NCBI GenBank assembly: GCA_950022655.1
Contig: OX465579.1
Span: 40,093,950-40,157,949 of the forward strand
Source: Alentia gelatinosa
Lineage: Eukaryota; Annelida; Polychaeta; Phyllodocida; Polynoidae
Direction of reading: 5' to 3'
DNA length: 64,000 nucleotides
Shown: in pieces, positions 35,939 through 53,982 of the stretch
How positions within the stretch are numbered: position 1 is the stretch's first letter
Layout of the letters: each line of letters opens with the position of its first letter
Position numbers and translations under genes: made by a program
Notes under the pieces: model-generated
The model's input: only the letters and a program-made list of their open reading frames with translations
Told to the model about the DNA's origin: nothing
Database searches by the model: none

Positions 35939-36436
35939 TCAACAGATTTTGCAATTACATGAGGAAGACTGACACAGCTGCAATATATTTTGGAGTTTTA
36001 TTTCAGAGTCCTTCACAGGTGACACAACTCTTATGATGTCAGACGCCATCCCCAAGACAACACCATTTACTCTTGCACGTAATAACCTGTGTAAATATAC
36101 ATCATTGACATCATTGACAAAAAATGTGGGCAAGCAAAGTGGGGCAGAGTTTGTACTGTGTACCAAAGCTGGCTTCCTTGCCAACAACAAATGAGGCATT
36201 CGAGGATAATGTTGCCTATGCTCACTTTCAGGTGACAGCCTGGAGGAATGTAATGCACCAGGATCCACTATAAATGGATCCAACAGCATCTTGATGGTCA
36301 TGGTATTAGCCAGAAGACTTTTTCCAACAACTCTTCCCGGTACCATCCCCCTAGAACCAGATGAATTCCTGAAACCTGTCAGATGTTCCTGCAGTAGTGA
36401 GATCTCCCGTAAGACACTAAGATGTGGTTGCAACAA
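35939..36436 (-). other. Unrecognised 165-codon open frame
   Basis: An uninterrupted minus-strand frame of unusual length for this AT-rich window. It contains MVPGRVVGKSLLANTMT, HLLLARKPALVHS, CLPTFFVNDVNDVYLHRLL and RVVSPVKDSEIKLQNIL. The composition is protein-like (mixed charged and hydrophobic residues, few low-complexity runs). I do not recognise the family. There is no ATG at the start of the open stretch; the first internal Met is about 30 residues in. It could be an exon of a host gene, a remnant of another mobile element, or chance. Confidence 0.3.
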
Positions 36437-37126
36437 TGCAAACCTTACCTTGCCTGGTCATCAGGTGCCTTCTGGTTGTGCCTGTATGTACATCCATCTG
36501 CAAATGCCAAATGACCCACAGTGACAGTACAATAGTCTTGAGATGCTGCGAACTGAGATGCCAGCAAGCCAATCTTGAACTTTCTGTTGAACATTACTTT
36601 TTCACATGAACATGTATGTGTGCTATAGTATTTCTTGAATAGCAGTTGTCATCTACCTGCGATCTAAGACATTCTGTAGTTTTATTATTGCTATTTATTT
36701 AATCTCTGAGGTATATTTTTCAATATATCCTGTAGCCATCTTATATTATCCTCAAGTGATTTTATCCAGGAACAAATTATACTGTTCTATATTGTTTATC
36801 TTTGTTATGATGACAGTTTAGTTTAGGCAATAGAAGAAGTTATTTTTGAAGCTATTTCAGTTCATTACGATGGCAACAGAAACTCACAAACTTATTGATT
36901 ATATATATTGGAATACCTATAGCCGTTCTCTTTATTTTCCTCTTGACTAGTCTAAAAGGATAGGACAAATAGGACGAGTATGGCCGGTACAGTTTTGCTT
37001 TGGGAGTAAAACACACAGTGTGAGGACAGTTCCTGACTAATTTCCGTTTCTTTTTTTCTTTTTGAGTTTGGACAAAGTAATTCTCAGGATACCACATAGA
37101 GATTTCAGTCGGCGGTATGGTACTTA
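36437..37126. other. No gene recognised; upstream flank of the receptor locus
   Basis: AT-rich sequence leading into the GC-rich stretch at 37140. Nothing else could be supported. Confidence 0.4.
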
Positions 37127-37139
37127 ATGGGTGAAAACG

Positions 37140-37430
37140 TGGCGGATTTTAAAATCCCGGTCAACAGGGATAAACTGTGCACGCCGCAGGCCGGTGCAGC
37201 TGCCTTCCTCCGGACATTAAGTCCTGCTCCTGCTGTGCCGGTGGCGCCGGTTGGGGGCGGGACAAGCGGCGGCCGGCTGCTCACGCCTGTGGAGCCGTGG
37301 GAACGAGCCCGGTACCATGGGCCGCCTCACTCGTGGGCGCGCAGCTCGCGGAGTAGGATGAGCAGCTCAGGCCCGCCAACTTCTTGGCGCGGTCTTTTTC
37401 CTACCTACGGACACGCCGATGAGTGATCAA
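37140..37430 (+). promoter_or_regulatory. GC-rich, CpG-rich stretch upstream of the receptor exon
   Basis: This 290-bp stretch is much richer in G+C and CpG than its surroundings (for example GTGGCGCCGGTTGGGGGCGG and GGCGGCCGGCTGC). It lies about 500-800 bp upstream of the receptor start codon, suggesting promoter or 5' exon sequence. CAAG|GTGAGA at about 37430 looks like a splice donor and TTTTCTCATAG near 37539 like an acceptor, so it may include an untranslated first exon. A 99-codon open frame across it has no recognised domain. Confidence 0.45.
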
Positions 37431-37442
37431 GGTGAGACTAAA

Positions 37443-37450
37443 TATAAAAG
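37443..37450 (+). promoter_or_regulatory. TATA box TATAAAAG
   Basis: An exact TATA-box match immediately downstream of the GC-rich stretch and 480 bp upstream of the receptor ATG. If used, transcription would start near 37475. The alternative is that it lies in a small 5' UTR intron (about 37431-37539); the two readings are mutually exclusive. Confidence 0.4.
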
Positions 37451-37929
37451 GCAGTTTTCGGCAGTGTTCGGATTGGTCTTATTTACGTTGATTTTCACCG
37501 TTTGTATTTGTGATTTATATGTATTCGTTTTCTCATAGGGATACAGGCCACGCCATCGAGGGATATCAGAGTTAAGACGGCGCCATGTAGAACTGATTTA
37601 GAGACTATTCCGGGACTTTCAGAAGAATGCGACATGATCAAGACATGAAGTAACTGCAAAGTAGAAGAAGGGAAATGTTGGAAACGAAGAAAACGAAGGA
37701 TAACAGCAAATGGTAGGCCATCTATATCACGTTATTTCCATCCTCAACCTACTACATGACTCTCAACCCGAAGGACTGGCTGGGACGTTGGTTGAGAAGA
37801 AAGGTGTTCACAGTATGAAAATTACGTTTGGACAACGACTCTGGGTTTCGATATAAGAAGAGAATCTTCCAACCGGTTGGGGAGGAACTGCTCAAACGAT
37901 TCCAGACCTGTCTTAAAGGAAACACAGCC

Positions 37930-38397
37930 ATGGAGAGCATGTACAGAGCCGGCCGCCTACTATCCACGGTCCTCGACAACAGGACCGGCACAATTCTCTC
38001 CGGGAACTCTACCTCCATGCCCACTAACACTTCAGGCCTCCTGGGTGTGACTAGCAGCCCGGAGAATTCCACCCAGGAGTGTAACAACGAGTACTGTGTC
38101 AGCAACGAGGATTACATAGATATGATCCTCGACTGGCTCTTCCCGGAGCCTTTCGAGTGGTTCCTCATCTTCATATACTTCGTCGTGTTCCTGGTGGGCA
38201 TCATTGGTAACTTCCTGGTGTCGTTTGCCGTGTGGCGGAATCACAGCATGCGAACCGTGACCAACTACTTTATAGTAAACCTCTCCGTGGCTGATTTTCT
38301 CGTGATTCTGATATGTCTACCGCCGACCGTACTGGATGACATCACGCTTACGTGGTACATGGGCCGGTACATGTGTAAAATCGTCAAATACTTACAG
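37930..38397 (+). CDS. Orexin/allatotropin-type neuropeptide GPCR, first coding exon
   Basis: The ATG at 37930 has a strong context (GCCATGG). The 156 codons run to a phase-0 donor, CAG|GTAGGA at 38397/38398. The extracellular N-terminus carries four N-glycosylation sequons (N17, N26, N33, N46). TM1 lies at about 77-101 with the conserved GN pair at 93-94. VWRNHSMRTVTNYF forms intracellular loop 1 and leads into TM2, with NLSVADFLV and the conserved Asp122. Trp142 sits in extracellular loop 1, and Cys149 at the top of TM3 would pair with loop 2. The RNHxMRTVTNYFIVNLSxAD string and the CLPxxxxDDIT and YLQ ends resemble orexin receptors and their invertebrate allatotropin-receptor relatives. 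These are Gq-linked class A receptors in the plasma membrane. TM3-TM7 are not in this exon. Family is confident; the exact ligand is not. Confidence 0.88.
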
Positions 38398-39620
38398 GTA
38401 GGAAATACTAATTCTAAATTATAGTCTGTGAACTGGACCTCTGAAGTTGTCTGAGCCCAGTTCTAGCCGCCGGTCTATGGACAGTCATATTTTAGTTTAG
38501 CACCATATGGAAAATACATAATCATGCTACTTATTCAACATTCACAAAGGGCACGACTACTGTGTGTCTATGATATCTATGTTTATAAGCAATCACACAT
38601 TGGCTTCCCTGGCTCTTAGTGAAATGTCAAGATTTCGTTTGACGGGAATTTCTGAAGCGAAATTTGGACGCTCAAAGTAATGGTCCTTTCTATTTAACCA
38701 GTGTGCCAGTCAGCTGTCGCTCAGTCAACAATTATCTTCTTTAATTCTGTTTAGGTTAACTTTTCTATTTACAGTTAAAATTGTATCCTATTTGTCCGTT
38801 ACAAAAACTCGTTAATTGATGAATGACACTATGCATTGCCTTTATGGAATAATTGAAAGTGAGTCAAACACGGAGGATGACATAAGCGACAGCAACATCT
38901 ATTCTGGCCATCGCCCCTATCATGCTCTTTGCCATTACATTGCTCTACAATTCATAAATAGGTAATGTAATTAGTGTTGTAAAGTATTTCATCACGATCT
39001 ACTTATACCCTGCAGGAATAGCTTTATAATTTCTTCATTAGGCTAGAATTCGTTTTTCCACTAATTGAATAAGGAAGGAAGCGAAAAAGACAAATAAGAT
39101 CTCAATGGAAGTAAAGTCGAAACTTGGCTCCATTGGCTTCTCTCACGCTATATTTTACAAGGTAACGATACCATCTGTTGTGATTGGTATCCTAGGGGAA
39201 TAAAATCATATGTCTGCCTCGTAGAATCCAGGTTCATTTCAAAGAGAGGTGCATACAGAGTAAAGTGTTGAAGTGAACTGGCCGCAGGCAGCTCTATAAA
39301 GGGCTGCCAGCCAGCCAGCCATTACGATCTAGATATTGATGGGGGACAAGGATAAATGTTCTACTCCAATTCAAGAATATCCACATCTGAATTAAAAGAT
39401 TGCAGCTTTTGCTTATGACAGGAGGTACATTTTGGCAGAAAAAAGCATAGGATATGGCTGAATAGCTTAGCATTCAGCTTGAACTAAAGCTACAAGGATG
39501 CACAAAGGAAGAGTCAGGAATTGTGCTAAGTGGTGTCATACATGGTACATCTCTACGAAAGATGTATGATAGACGGAAATTAGCGACATGTCAGGATGGC
39601 AATGATCGGTGTCGTCTGTA
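38398..39620 (+). other. Start of the receptor intron; no further exon seen
   Basis: Begins with the splice donor GTAGGA. No open frame with TM3-TM4 features was recognised here or in the rest of the window. Confidence 0.5.
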
Positions 39621-39947
39621 ATGTGGTGTTTCCACCTGCAGATTATGACCACCGATCATGGCAATTAACATCGCCGACCGCTTATGTGACACTTTTGGTG
39701 AGATAATAGTCAGGTGGAAACAAACCGGGTCAACGTATTTTTTCTAGAACATTACATAATATTGCACCACCGACCAATGTTTTGTTTCACCGAGGAAATA
39801 TCTCTGGGTTGAATTTATCATAAGCTGAATTATCTTGAGGGTCAAAAATCGATCATCGACTACCTCAGGTTTCATTAGACAGCGGCATTTTTGAAGATGT
39901 CACCAATTATGCGGTGGGGACTTCGTTCGTAGGTGGAAACGCCACAT
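39621..39947. mobile_element. 327-bp inverted-repeat element (MITE-like)
   Basis: The ends ATGTGGTGTTTCCACCT and AGGTGGAAACGCCACAT are inverted repeats of 17 bases with one mismatch. No coding capacity is seen. The GTTTCCACC motif recalls Harbinger-type ends. A target-site duplication could not be fixed. It lies in the putative first intron of the receptor gene. Confidence 0.6.
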
Positions 39948-47065
<7,118 letters not shown>

Positions 47066-47185
47066 AAGTTTAGGGTCAGAGCTTGTATCCCATCGAGTTT
47101 GAATCGGGTAGTAATTCACAAGGCGAAGCCGCGTGAATTATGTAGCGATTCAAACGAGATGGGATTGAGCTCTGACCCTAAACTT
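47066..47185. repeat. Foldback repeat with about 54-bp arms
   Basis: Left arm 47066-47119 and right arm 47133-47185 are inverted copies with few mismatches, sharing AAGTTTAGGGTCAGAGC, ATCCCATC and GTGAATTA in complement, around a 13-base loop. It is a compact MITE-like or foldback element with no coding content. Confidence 0.85.
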
Positions 47186-49572
47186 GAATGGATTTCTGAA
47201 TTTATCTCACCCTTTACACTGACTAATGGGCTAATATTTGTGACATAATCTCCCATTGGATATTTTTCTCATGGCCGTTGGATACGAGTTCCCAATGTTA
47301 AGTCTATGGAGAAAAAATATCTTGGGGGAGATAAAATGGCATACACCATCACTGTTTGGTACATAAATACCGCGATGTGGATAACAGGTTTTGTGAGGTA
47401 TGAATTATGAGGAACATTAAGAAAAATTTAATATGAACAGTCAACATGATAAAGTTGTACGTTCTCTATTTTTGGGTTCATGGTCTCGTGGATCTATTGT
47501 ATACCAGTAATTCAGAGATTCATTCAGGTTAATTAAGAGTGAGGGGATTTGGACTGAACGCCCAACTCCGACACACAATATTCCCATGACACTCGGGACA
47601 ACGGTTTGTTTCAGGGAAGTGTCATGACTTATACCATAGAGCGTGTCGAGTCAGCTATTCTCACCATATATATTGATTCTCTCAATTGATTCTGACATTT
47701 GGGTTAACTATACCGACATGAACCACTCCTACTACGAAGTCGTGTCAGAGACCTTGTTTGGACCAGTGTCGAAGAGTTTCCTCATAACCGTCAATCAACT
47801 ATCTTTTGCGAAGATGAAATTGAGAATTTGTAAGGTGATTACATAACTAAGATAAAAACAAACATTTACTTCACCAACTAAAGGTGATTTAGTACTGTAT
47901 ACCGATACTAAAAGCAAGAAAAAGACTTATAGATTTATGCTTTATCTTCTTTACCCACTTTTATATATAAACTTTGCCTTCCCTATCACTTCGAAAAGTT
48001 GGTCCTTCCGGATGTCGTAATGTACATGCATATGGAAGAGCAAGAGGCTTCTTCCTCCACGAAAGAATACTTTCAGAAATCTCAGACGAGGCAGATACCA
48101 TCGATTTGCATCTAGGTCTGTCGACATCAGATTATTTGCAAGACAAACAAATTAGTCTGTAGATTAGATTAAGCGTTTTCTGAGTTTATGTGGAGATAAT
48201 TCCCTTAAGAATACTTTTAGAAGCAGGCTCAAGAACAACCTTGTACTTTTCCAGGAACAGATGATGAGCTACCAGCCAAGCTTTCTTTGAAGATTCATTA
48301 TAGGCAATTAAAACCTATTCAACGCAAAGTACATTTAAAGGAGTGCTCTGTTTGAAATGAGGTTAGCCGACACAATAATTAAGGACGGCGTTCCTGATCG
48401 ACTGATTTGATTTTCAATAAAGGATGATTTTTCAATTAATCAACGTTAAGAGAGTGGAAGGGTCTAGAAAATGTTGTCATCAACCTCCACAATCAATTGT
48501 CAATCAATGGATGTGGAAATCGTGTGGCATAACATTTCGATCCATTTCACATAACCAATGAAGCCACTACCACTCTATCTTATGAAACTGCTTATCTGTA
48601 GCAATAGCCTGTTGAATAATCTAGGCTAATACATAAAAACCCTTTTCTGTACGCCAACAAAAGACAGGGATGACGTGGGTAAACTTTATTCAACACTTAT
48701 GGATAACCTTTGGCCATGAAGAACAGTCTTAGTTGAACGAGCTTGAATAATATTAAACAATAGCTCCTGTTCGAGGTCTCCTTGTACACTGTCCTTTCAT
48801 AGGCATAAGGTATTCAATATACCCCAGATTTCAAGTCTACCAAAAATAACTTAACCAACATTTTTATGGTGGAAAGCAAGGCTTGAGCTCTTTGTCCTCC
48901 TGTTTCTTTTATAAAAGCGCAACAAGAAATAGCCATGAGTAGATTTAAACTGTAGATTACTGTCATGTTGTCGTAAGGTAGCAGATCAATAAATCCACAA
49001 AGATAGATTACGGTCCCATGGCCTGAAGTGCTAGAACAATTTACAATTGCAGATTATGGACTTTATGTCTCATTTTGCCAGACTAATTGATATATGAATG
49101 TCGGATATGATGCTTTAGTGTTAAACTGCCAAACCAACAAAACACTTGTTAAATAAAATGAACTACGTCTTCGTAAAGAAGGTAGTAATTTAATATTATA
49201 GATGTCCCTTTGTATGATGTTAAGTAATATCGAATTACAATATTCTTATGTAAATCGGAAGGATGGGAAAGTCCTGAGGTTACGAAATCGTCTTTCAAGA
49301 TATCATTGTGCTGACAGTCCGTGAAGGCAGTCAGTGGTGACCTGTCAGTCTGGGTGGCTGTACACAACCTCCGCACGACTCTCCACCGCTCACCACCTGA
49401 ATGAGTGCATACAAGGGGAAGGGGATTACAAGGCAACCGAATGATATTAACACCACAATAATATCGTCAGAACTAAACTTTGCCTTATGGAAGATATTTA
49501 AAGACACTTAGAGGTCCAACTGTCGGAGTGGCAGTCACTCGACATTGCACATGATACTTTGTCCGTTGTTAA
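47186..49572. other. No gene recognised
   Basis: About 2.4 kb of AT-rich sequence with short domain-free open frames. No repeat boundary was identified. Confidence 0.45.
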
Positions 49573-50219
49573 TGATGGTACTCGCTCTTATCCTTTAGTC
49601 CGAGAGGCTCTGACTGTGAAGCGGTGCAGACAGTCAGAGAGCAGTCCCATAGAGTTCTATGTTAACAAGTCGACCAAAAATGTACATCTCAGCTCAGCAG
49701 CCGTTTTCCTTATAAATATAGGTTGAATCTTTCTGATTTTGTGATAGATAGTTTCCTGAGGCAAAATGCAGTTAAATGACAGTAATTTCCTACCTTTGCA
49801 TTAGTTTTAAGTAATAGAACAGCCAGTGTTTGTAAAATCCATGTCAATGCATTCTGCAGGCGCCAAAAATAACAAAAAAACTGGTTTCAAAACTGCAGGT
49901 AATTCTTCACAGGGTATTGCCAGGAACCAGCTTATCAAGTATGGCCGACATGAGTTGGAACTGTTGAAATGTGGTTAGAGGAGTTGTACAAAACAGCTCC
50001 CGAAAGTAACACAAAGGAACAAAACAGGACTTTTATCATCATAAAAGAATTATTATACATTTCTGAAGGTAAGGGAGCATAAACATTCACTCACATTGAC
50101 AGTATTACAGAGAACCAAGGACCTGATATTTTGTACTATTGGAATAAGCGGTTGTGCTCTCTGACTGTCCGCTAGGCAGTCAAAGTGTCTCGGACTATTA
50201 TCCTTAAGACAGTATCAAA
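49573..50219. mobile_element. Non-autonomous DNA element with about 65-bp terminal inverted repeats
   Basis: The left arm 49573-49643 and the inverted right arm 50153-50219 share AGTCCGAGA, CTGACTG or TGACTGC, AGCGG and the perfect GACAGTCAGAGAGCA block. About 510 bp without an open frame lie between. Arm length and overall size fit a MITE or deletion derivative of a DNA transposon. No target-site duplication was fixed, so the superfamily is unknown. Confidence 0.7.
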
Positions 50220-50641
50220 ACCTGGTGGGTCCAAGTATCACTCGGTGTTGATTTATGATTGCCGACAAATGTGGATATTTGTGGTAATTTTGGTGATATT
50301 AACGGACACATTTGATTTCTTTCCCAATGGTGAATTTGCTTCTCGCTGACATCCAATTACTACCCTATAATTGTAGACTCCCGGCGGACACATCAAGCGA
50401 ATAATTTTATTGCTGGAATTCTCGCCAATATTTTGTTGGTGAGGAGATCTTTCGATACCGTTTTTTGCTTGGTGTTTCCACGATGTATGGAAACATTTCC
50501 TCAATAGTCAATAGAAGGAGGGAATGCTATACTTTTATTACCTACAACCATAGGAGGACGGTTCTATGGTCCGTCAGCCTAGAGATATAATATATGGACA
50601 AAATATAAAATATTATATTCATATAGCTATTCTGAATAGTT

Positions 50642-50777
50642 GGAATAGAGGGAAACTATGTTCCGGCGAAAGAAAGTCAAAGTTATAAGTATAAGGTTTA
50701 GAATAATTACTGCCCCAGGCCTTGGCTGAGGGCAGTGTTTGACTTTCTTTCACCGGTACTTGGTTTCCCTATTCCTA
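50642..50777. repeat. Foldback repeat with about 38-bp arms
   Basis: GGAATAGAGGGAAAC, CCGG and GAAAGAAAGTCAAA in the left arm (50642-50681) are complemented in the right arm (50738-50777). The spacer is about 56 bases. AT-rich flanks may extend the pairing. There is no coding content. Confidence 0.75.
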
Positions 50778-50900
50778 TATACCTTCAAATATTGGTAAAA
50801 ATTTATATTTCTTTACCTGCAATAGTCCAAGAAGAAATGCCCACCCTTATCGAGTAACTGCAACCATTATGCTTTCGTCCCGCCCGTTCCCCGCCAATGT

Positions 50901-50960
50901 CATAGCAACTATGCGTGTTGCTATGCATATTGCTATGCAACAACGTCACGGCGACGTCAT
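50901..50960. promoter_or_regulatory. RFX-like inverted repeats next to a CRE-like site
   Basis: CATAGCAAC (50901-50909) and GTTGCTATG (50917-50925) are exact inverted repeats. A second, overlapping dyad uses GTTGCTATG and CTATGCAAC (to 50941). GACGTCAT, one base from a full CRE, follows at 50953-50960. GTTGCTATG-type half sites resemble RFX X-boxes. The sequence lies in a locally GC-rich patch, but no exon is recognised downstream. Confidence 0.35.
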
Positions 50961-51642
50961 AACTGCATTGATGTAGTATATTTACATTTTGGATGACTCG
51001 ACATCGCGGTGATTGCGACCTCGATGGATGTTCCTACTATCTAAACCCTTTTACATACTTAGTCATTAAACAATATTTGCTGCTACAGGGAATTCTAAAA
51101 TGTTCGCAATGCCTGAATAGGTACTGTCTGCCATTTTTAAACTTACCGACCATAGCTTTTGGTTACGTGTCAACGTAAGTTAAAAAATGTCCATGGACAT
51201 AGGTAAGAAAACCTCAGCCTTAGTAATAAAACGGAAGTTACTAAACCCCAGGGTTTCGTTGCTCATAGAAATGTGGGAAAAGCGTGGCTCCAGTAATCTC
51301 GGGTCGTGTGGTGTGGTGTCGTTATTTTCATATTGTATCGCTACCCTTTACAACACCCATTTTCAGTGACATAGGTGAAAGTTTCACTAAAATATTTGTT
51401 GATCTTCATGTGAATTCATGTGTTGTGAATAACGGATATGATGGACACTGTGCCTACCTTGTAAAACAATAGATATAGGTTAGGGTTAAAGGAATGAGAA
51501 ATCAATTACGCATTTTGTCAAGCCAGATATTGGGCCTGAACTGTGAGCGTACCTCATATTGTAGCATTTATTGTGTGCTAAACATAGTTAATGTCAAATA
51601 AGGCCAAACTGTCAATGGCTGGAGGAGAGACTAGGATCACTT

Positions 51643-51838
51643 GTATTAAAAGTATGGAATATGCAATGTAATATTAGAATAACAACTGTCGATAAAACTT
51701 GGGATGGCTAATGTGAAGAAAATAAGCTCACTAACTAAGAGCTGACACATCGCGGCCACTTTATTTGACGCACATAAATCTTTAAAAATGATACACGACC
51801 TGTAAACACTGTATACTGCAGCATCAAATAAAGAAATC
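51643..51838 (+). repeat. SINE-like interspersed repeat, copy 1
   Basis: Shares about 195 bp with 57543-57732 in the opposite orientation, including GATGGCTAATGTGAAGAAAA, GAGCTGACACATCGCGGCCA and CTTTATTTGA. On the plus strand it ends AAATAAAGAAAT and is followed by about 16 C and 9 A. End-to-end similarity and an A-rich 3' end suggest a SINE or the 3' tail of a non-LTR element. I see no tRNA-like A and B boxes. Confidence 0.7.
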
Positions 51839-52497
51839 TGTCCCCCCCCCCCCCCCCAAAAAAAAAGAAGTAATAACGCTATTTGTCTCGATCGCATTCA
51901 CCATCAAAAGTTACATATCTGCCAAACAGACAGTCAGTTATCAAATTTCCCTTTTCGGAACAGTATTCTTCGATTATTTTCACGGATGTCGCTTCTCGAT
52001 CAGGTGCATTTAACAGCATTTTCACAATTACCGCCGGCAGAATTCGTCTAGAGTAGCTCAGCACATGTCCTGACGGCTCCTGACTTGGGATGCCATTTCA
52101 GAGATCAGTCAACAACAAATTGCAGTCATGTAAGATTTTCCATGGGCCGAGACCTCCTCCCCATTCCCATACAAAAATAAAGTACCGTATTAAAGTATTA
52201 AATGACAACAAGGCTGTAAGCTGGGAAGAATAATCTGTTACCTTTACACCGAAGGGCAATACTAATAATCATTCAAGATTACCTTCGTGCATGTGGTTCT
52301 TCTGCAGGTTGTAAACAAACACACGCGGTTGTCAAGTTAGTCTAGTTAATGATAGAGTGTACAGATTACACATACACACAGTATACATAATATAGTAGAA
52401 CCTGCTTGGAACAAATTTGGAGGTAGCATTTTGATGTTCAGTGCATGGGACGTTATCTTAACTATTGGTTGACATTAACCCTTTTTGATCATCATCC
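51839..52497. other. Homopolymer tail, then no gene recognised
   Basis: Starts with a C run of about 16 and an A run of about 9 after the SINE-like repeat. The rest has no recognised feature. Confidence 0.5.
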
Positions 52498-52641
52498 AAT
52501 AATATGTGAAACTATAGTTATGGTGACAATATGGGGTAGATTTATGACTTGTTTCGGAGAAATTCGTTCTGAACGAGCCGGTTACTAAACAATGAGTAAA
52601 TCTACCCCGTATTGGCACCATCACTATGGTTTCATATTATT
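52498..52641. repeat. Foldback repeat with about 46-bp arms
   Basis: Left arm 52498-52544 and right arm 52597-52641 are inverted copies sharing AATAATATG, GAAAC, ATAGT and GGGGTAGATTTA in complement. The spacer is about 52 bases. It is a short MITE-like element with no coding capacity. Confidence 0.8.
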
Positions 52642-53982
52642 ATATACCTTAATTCGGTCTTAATTCGCTAAAACTGACCGTAATTTGATGTCTAAGTCAC
52701 TTTTTGCAACTCGCAAAGACGATGTGTACATTAGCAGACATGCCAGAAGTGGCCAACCGGAATTGATCACCGTGCAGGCACAAATACATTATAACTGCCG
52801 CATAAATTAACGCACGGTCACCCTGCTCTGCTCGACCACCCCATATATACTTTTGGAGAGCTGTACTCAAGCGGTGCAGTGACAATGGCCTTTTGTTGAC
52901 ATCTACGAGTCGCCCGCTGTGCGAGTGTCCGTGTTGGTATCGATCTGTTTCGCATATCTAAGCTATATAACGTGCTTCACATGATTTGTTATCATATTCC
53001 ACCTCAATGTTTGATGTATTTTCACACTAACTCGTTCCGTGGTTTCTGTACGACGCCACGGAACTCGCGAAGTGAAGGGATCCACCATTTTTGAATCTTG
53101 CACCTAGAGTTCTGTTGTCGGCCTCTCGTACAATCACGGCATACTGTGCAATCTGCGTATAATAACTATACCCCCAGGAGCAGTATGTATTTATACTTAG
53201 TTTGTGCATAGGTATATAATAATGAACAAGATTGATATGAATATTGAACGGTTTATCAATCTAAAGAAGACACAAGCCATCCTTTTCACTAGTAATATCT
53301 TTGTCTTTCGTAAGGTTTGATTTTTTTATTCTGAAATAATTACGGAATTTAAACCGTCATTGAACTGAGAAAGTGCTGTTGTCTGATTGCAACAGAATTC
53401 CATCTGGTAATACATTTCATTAGTTACATTCGTCGCTGTGAGAAAGAATCTCTGGAAGATTGCCTCCAAAATCTCCGAACTAATTGGTTGTGTGGGTGGC
53501 AAATCACTATAACTTGCAAAACGCACTGAAGGATCACTTTTACCGTCACCTTAATCGTTTGTAATGACAAACCAGTTTTATTCATCGGAAAATGGAATGT
53601 GACCTTTCCCTCTTGCGAATTGCTAGCTGGAGAATGACAAGGCCGGAAGATGTTGGAGAAGAGGAAATAGACGAGAAGGAAATTTGGATGATAGATATAC
53701 GCACAAATTCTTTCCTCACACTGATACACTTATGTATGCTGAATCAATGCATAGTGAATTATACTCAAACACCGTTTCCTAAATTGAAAATGGTCGGGTG
53801 ACAAGGCAGGTTTAGATCAGCGACGTTGAAGAAGTGGAAGGAAAGGAAATAAAGAAGAGGTTGTCAGAAGGAAGCTAACAAAGGCAAGGGAAGGGGAGTA
53901 AAATAATACTGCCTGAAATACCATAAGAAATGCTAAATAGTATTGTGGATTGGGAAGAAATTAGAGGAGATATTTGATATAA
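52642..53982. other. No gene recognised
   Basis: Short domain-free open frames only. The last part (about 53600-53980) is purine-rich on the plus strand and borders the truncated retroelement. Confidence 0.4.

Noticed and set aside
37127..37426. 99-codon open frame upstream of the receptor
   Set aside because: It lies in a GC-rich, CpG-rich stretch where long open frames arise by chance. Composition is Pro/Gly/Ala/Ser/Arg-rich with no domain, and it is better read as 5' UTR or promoter.
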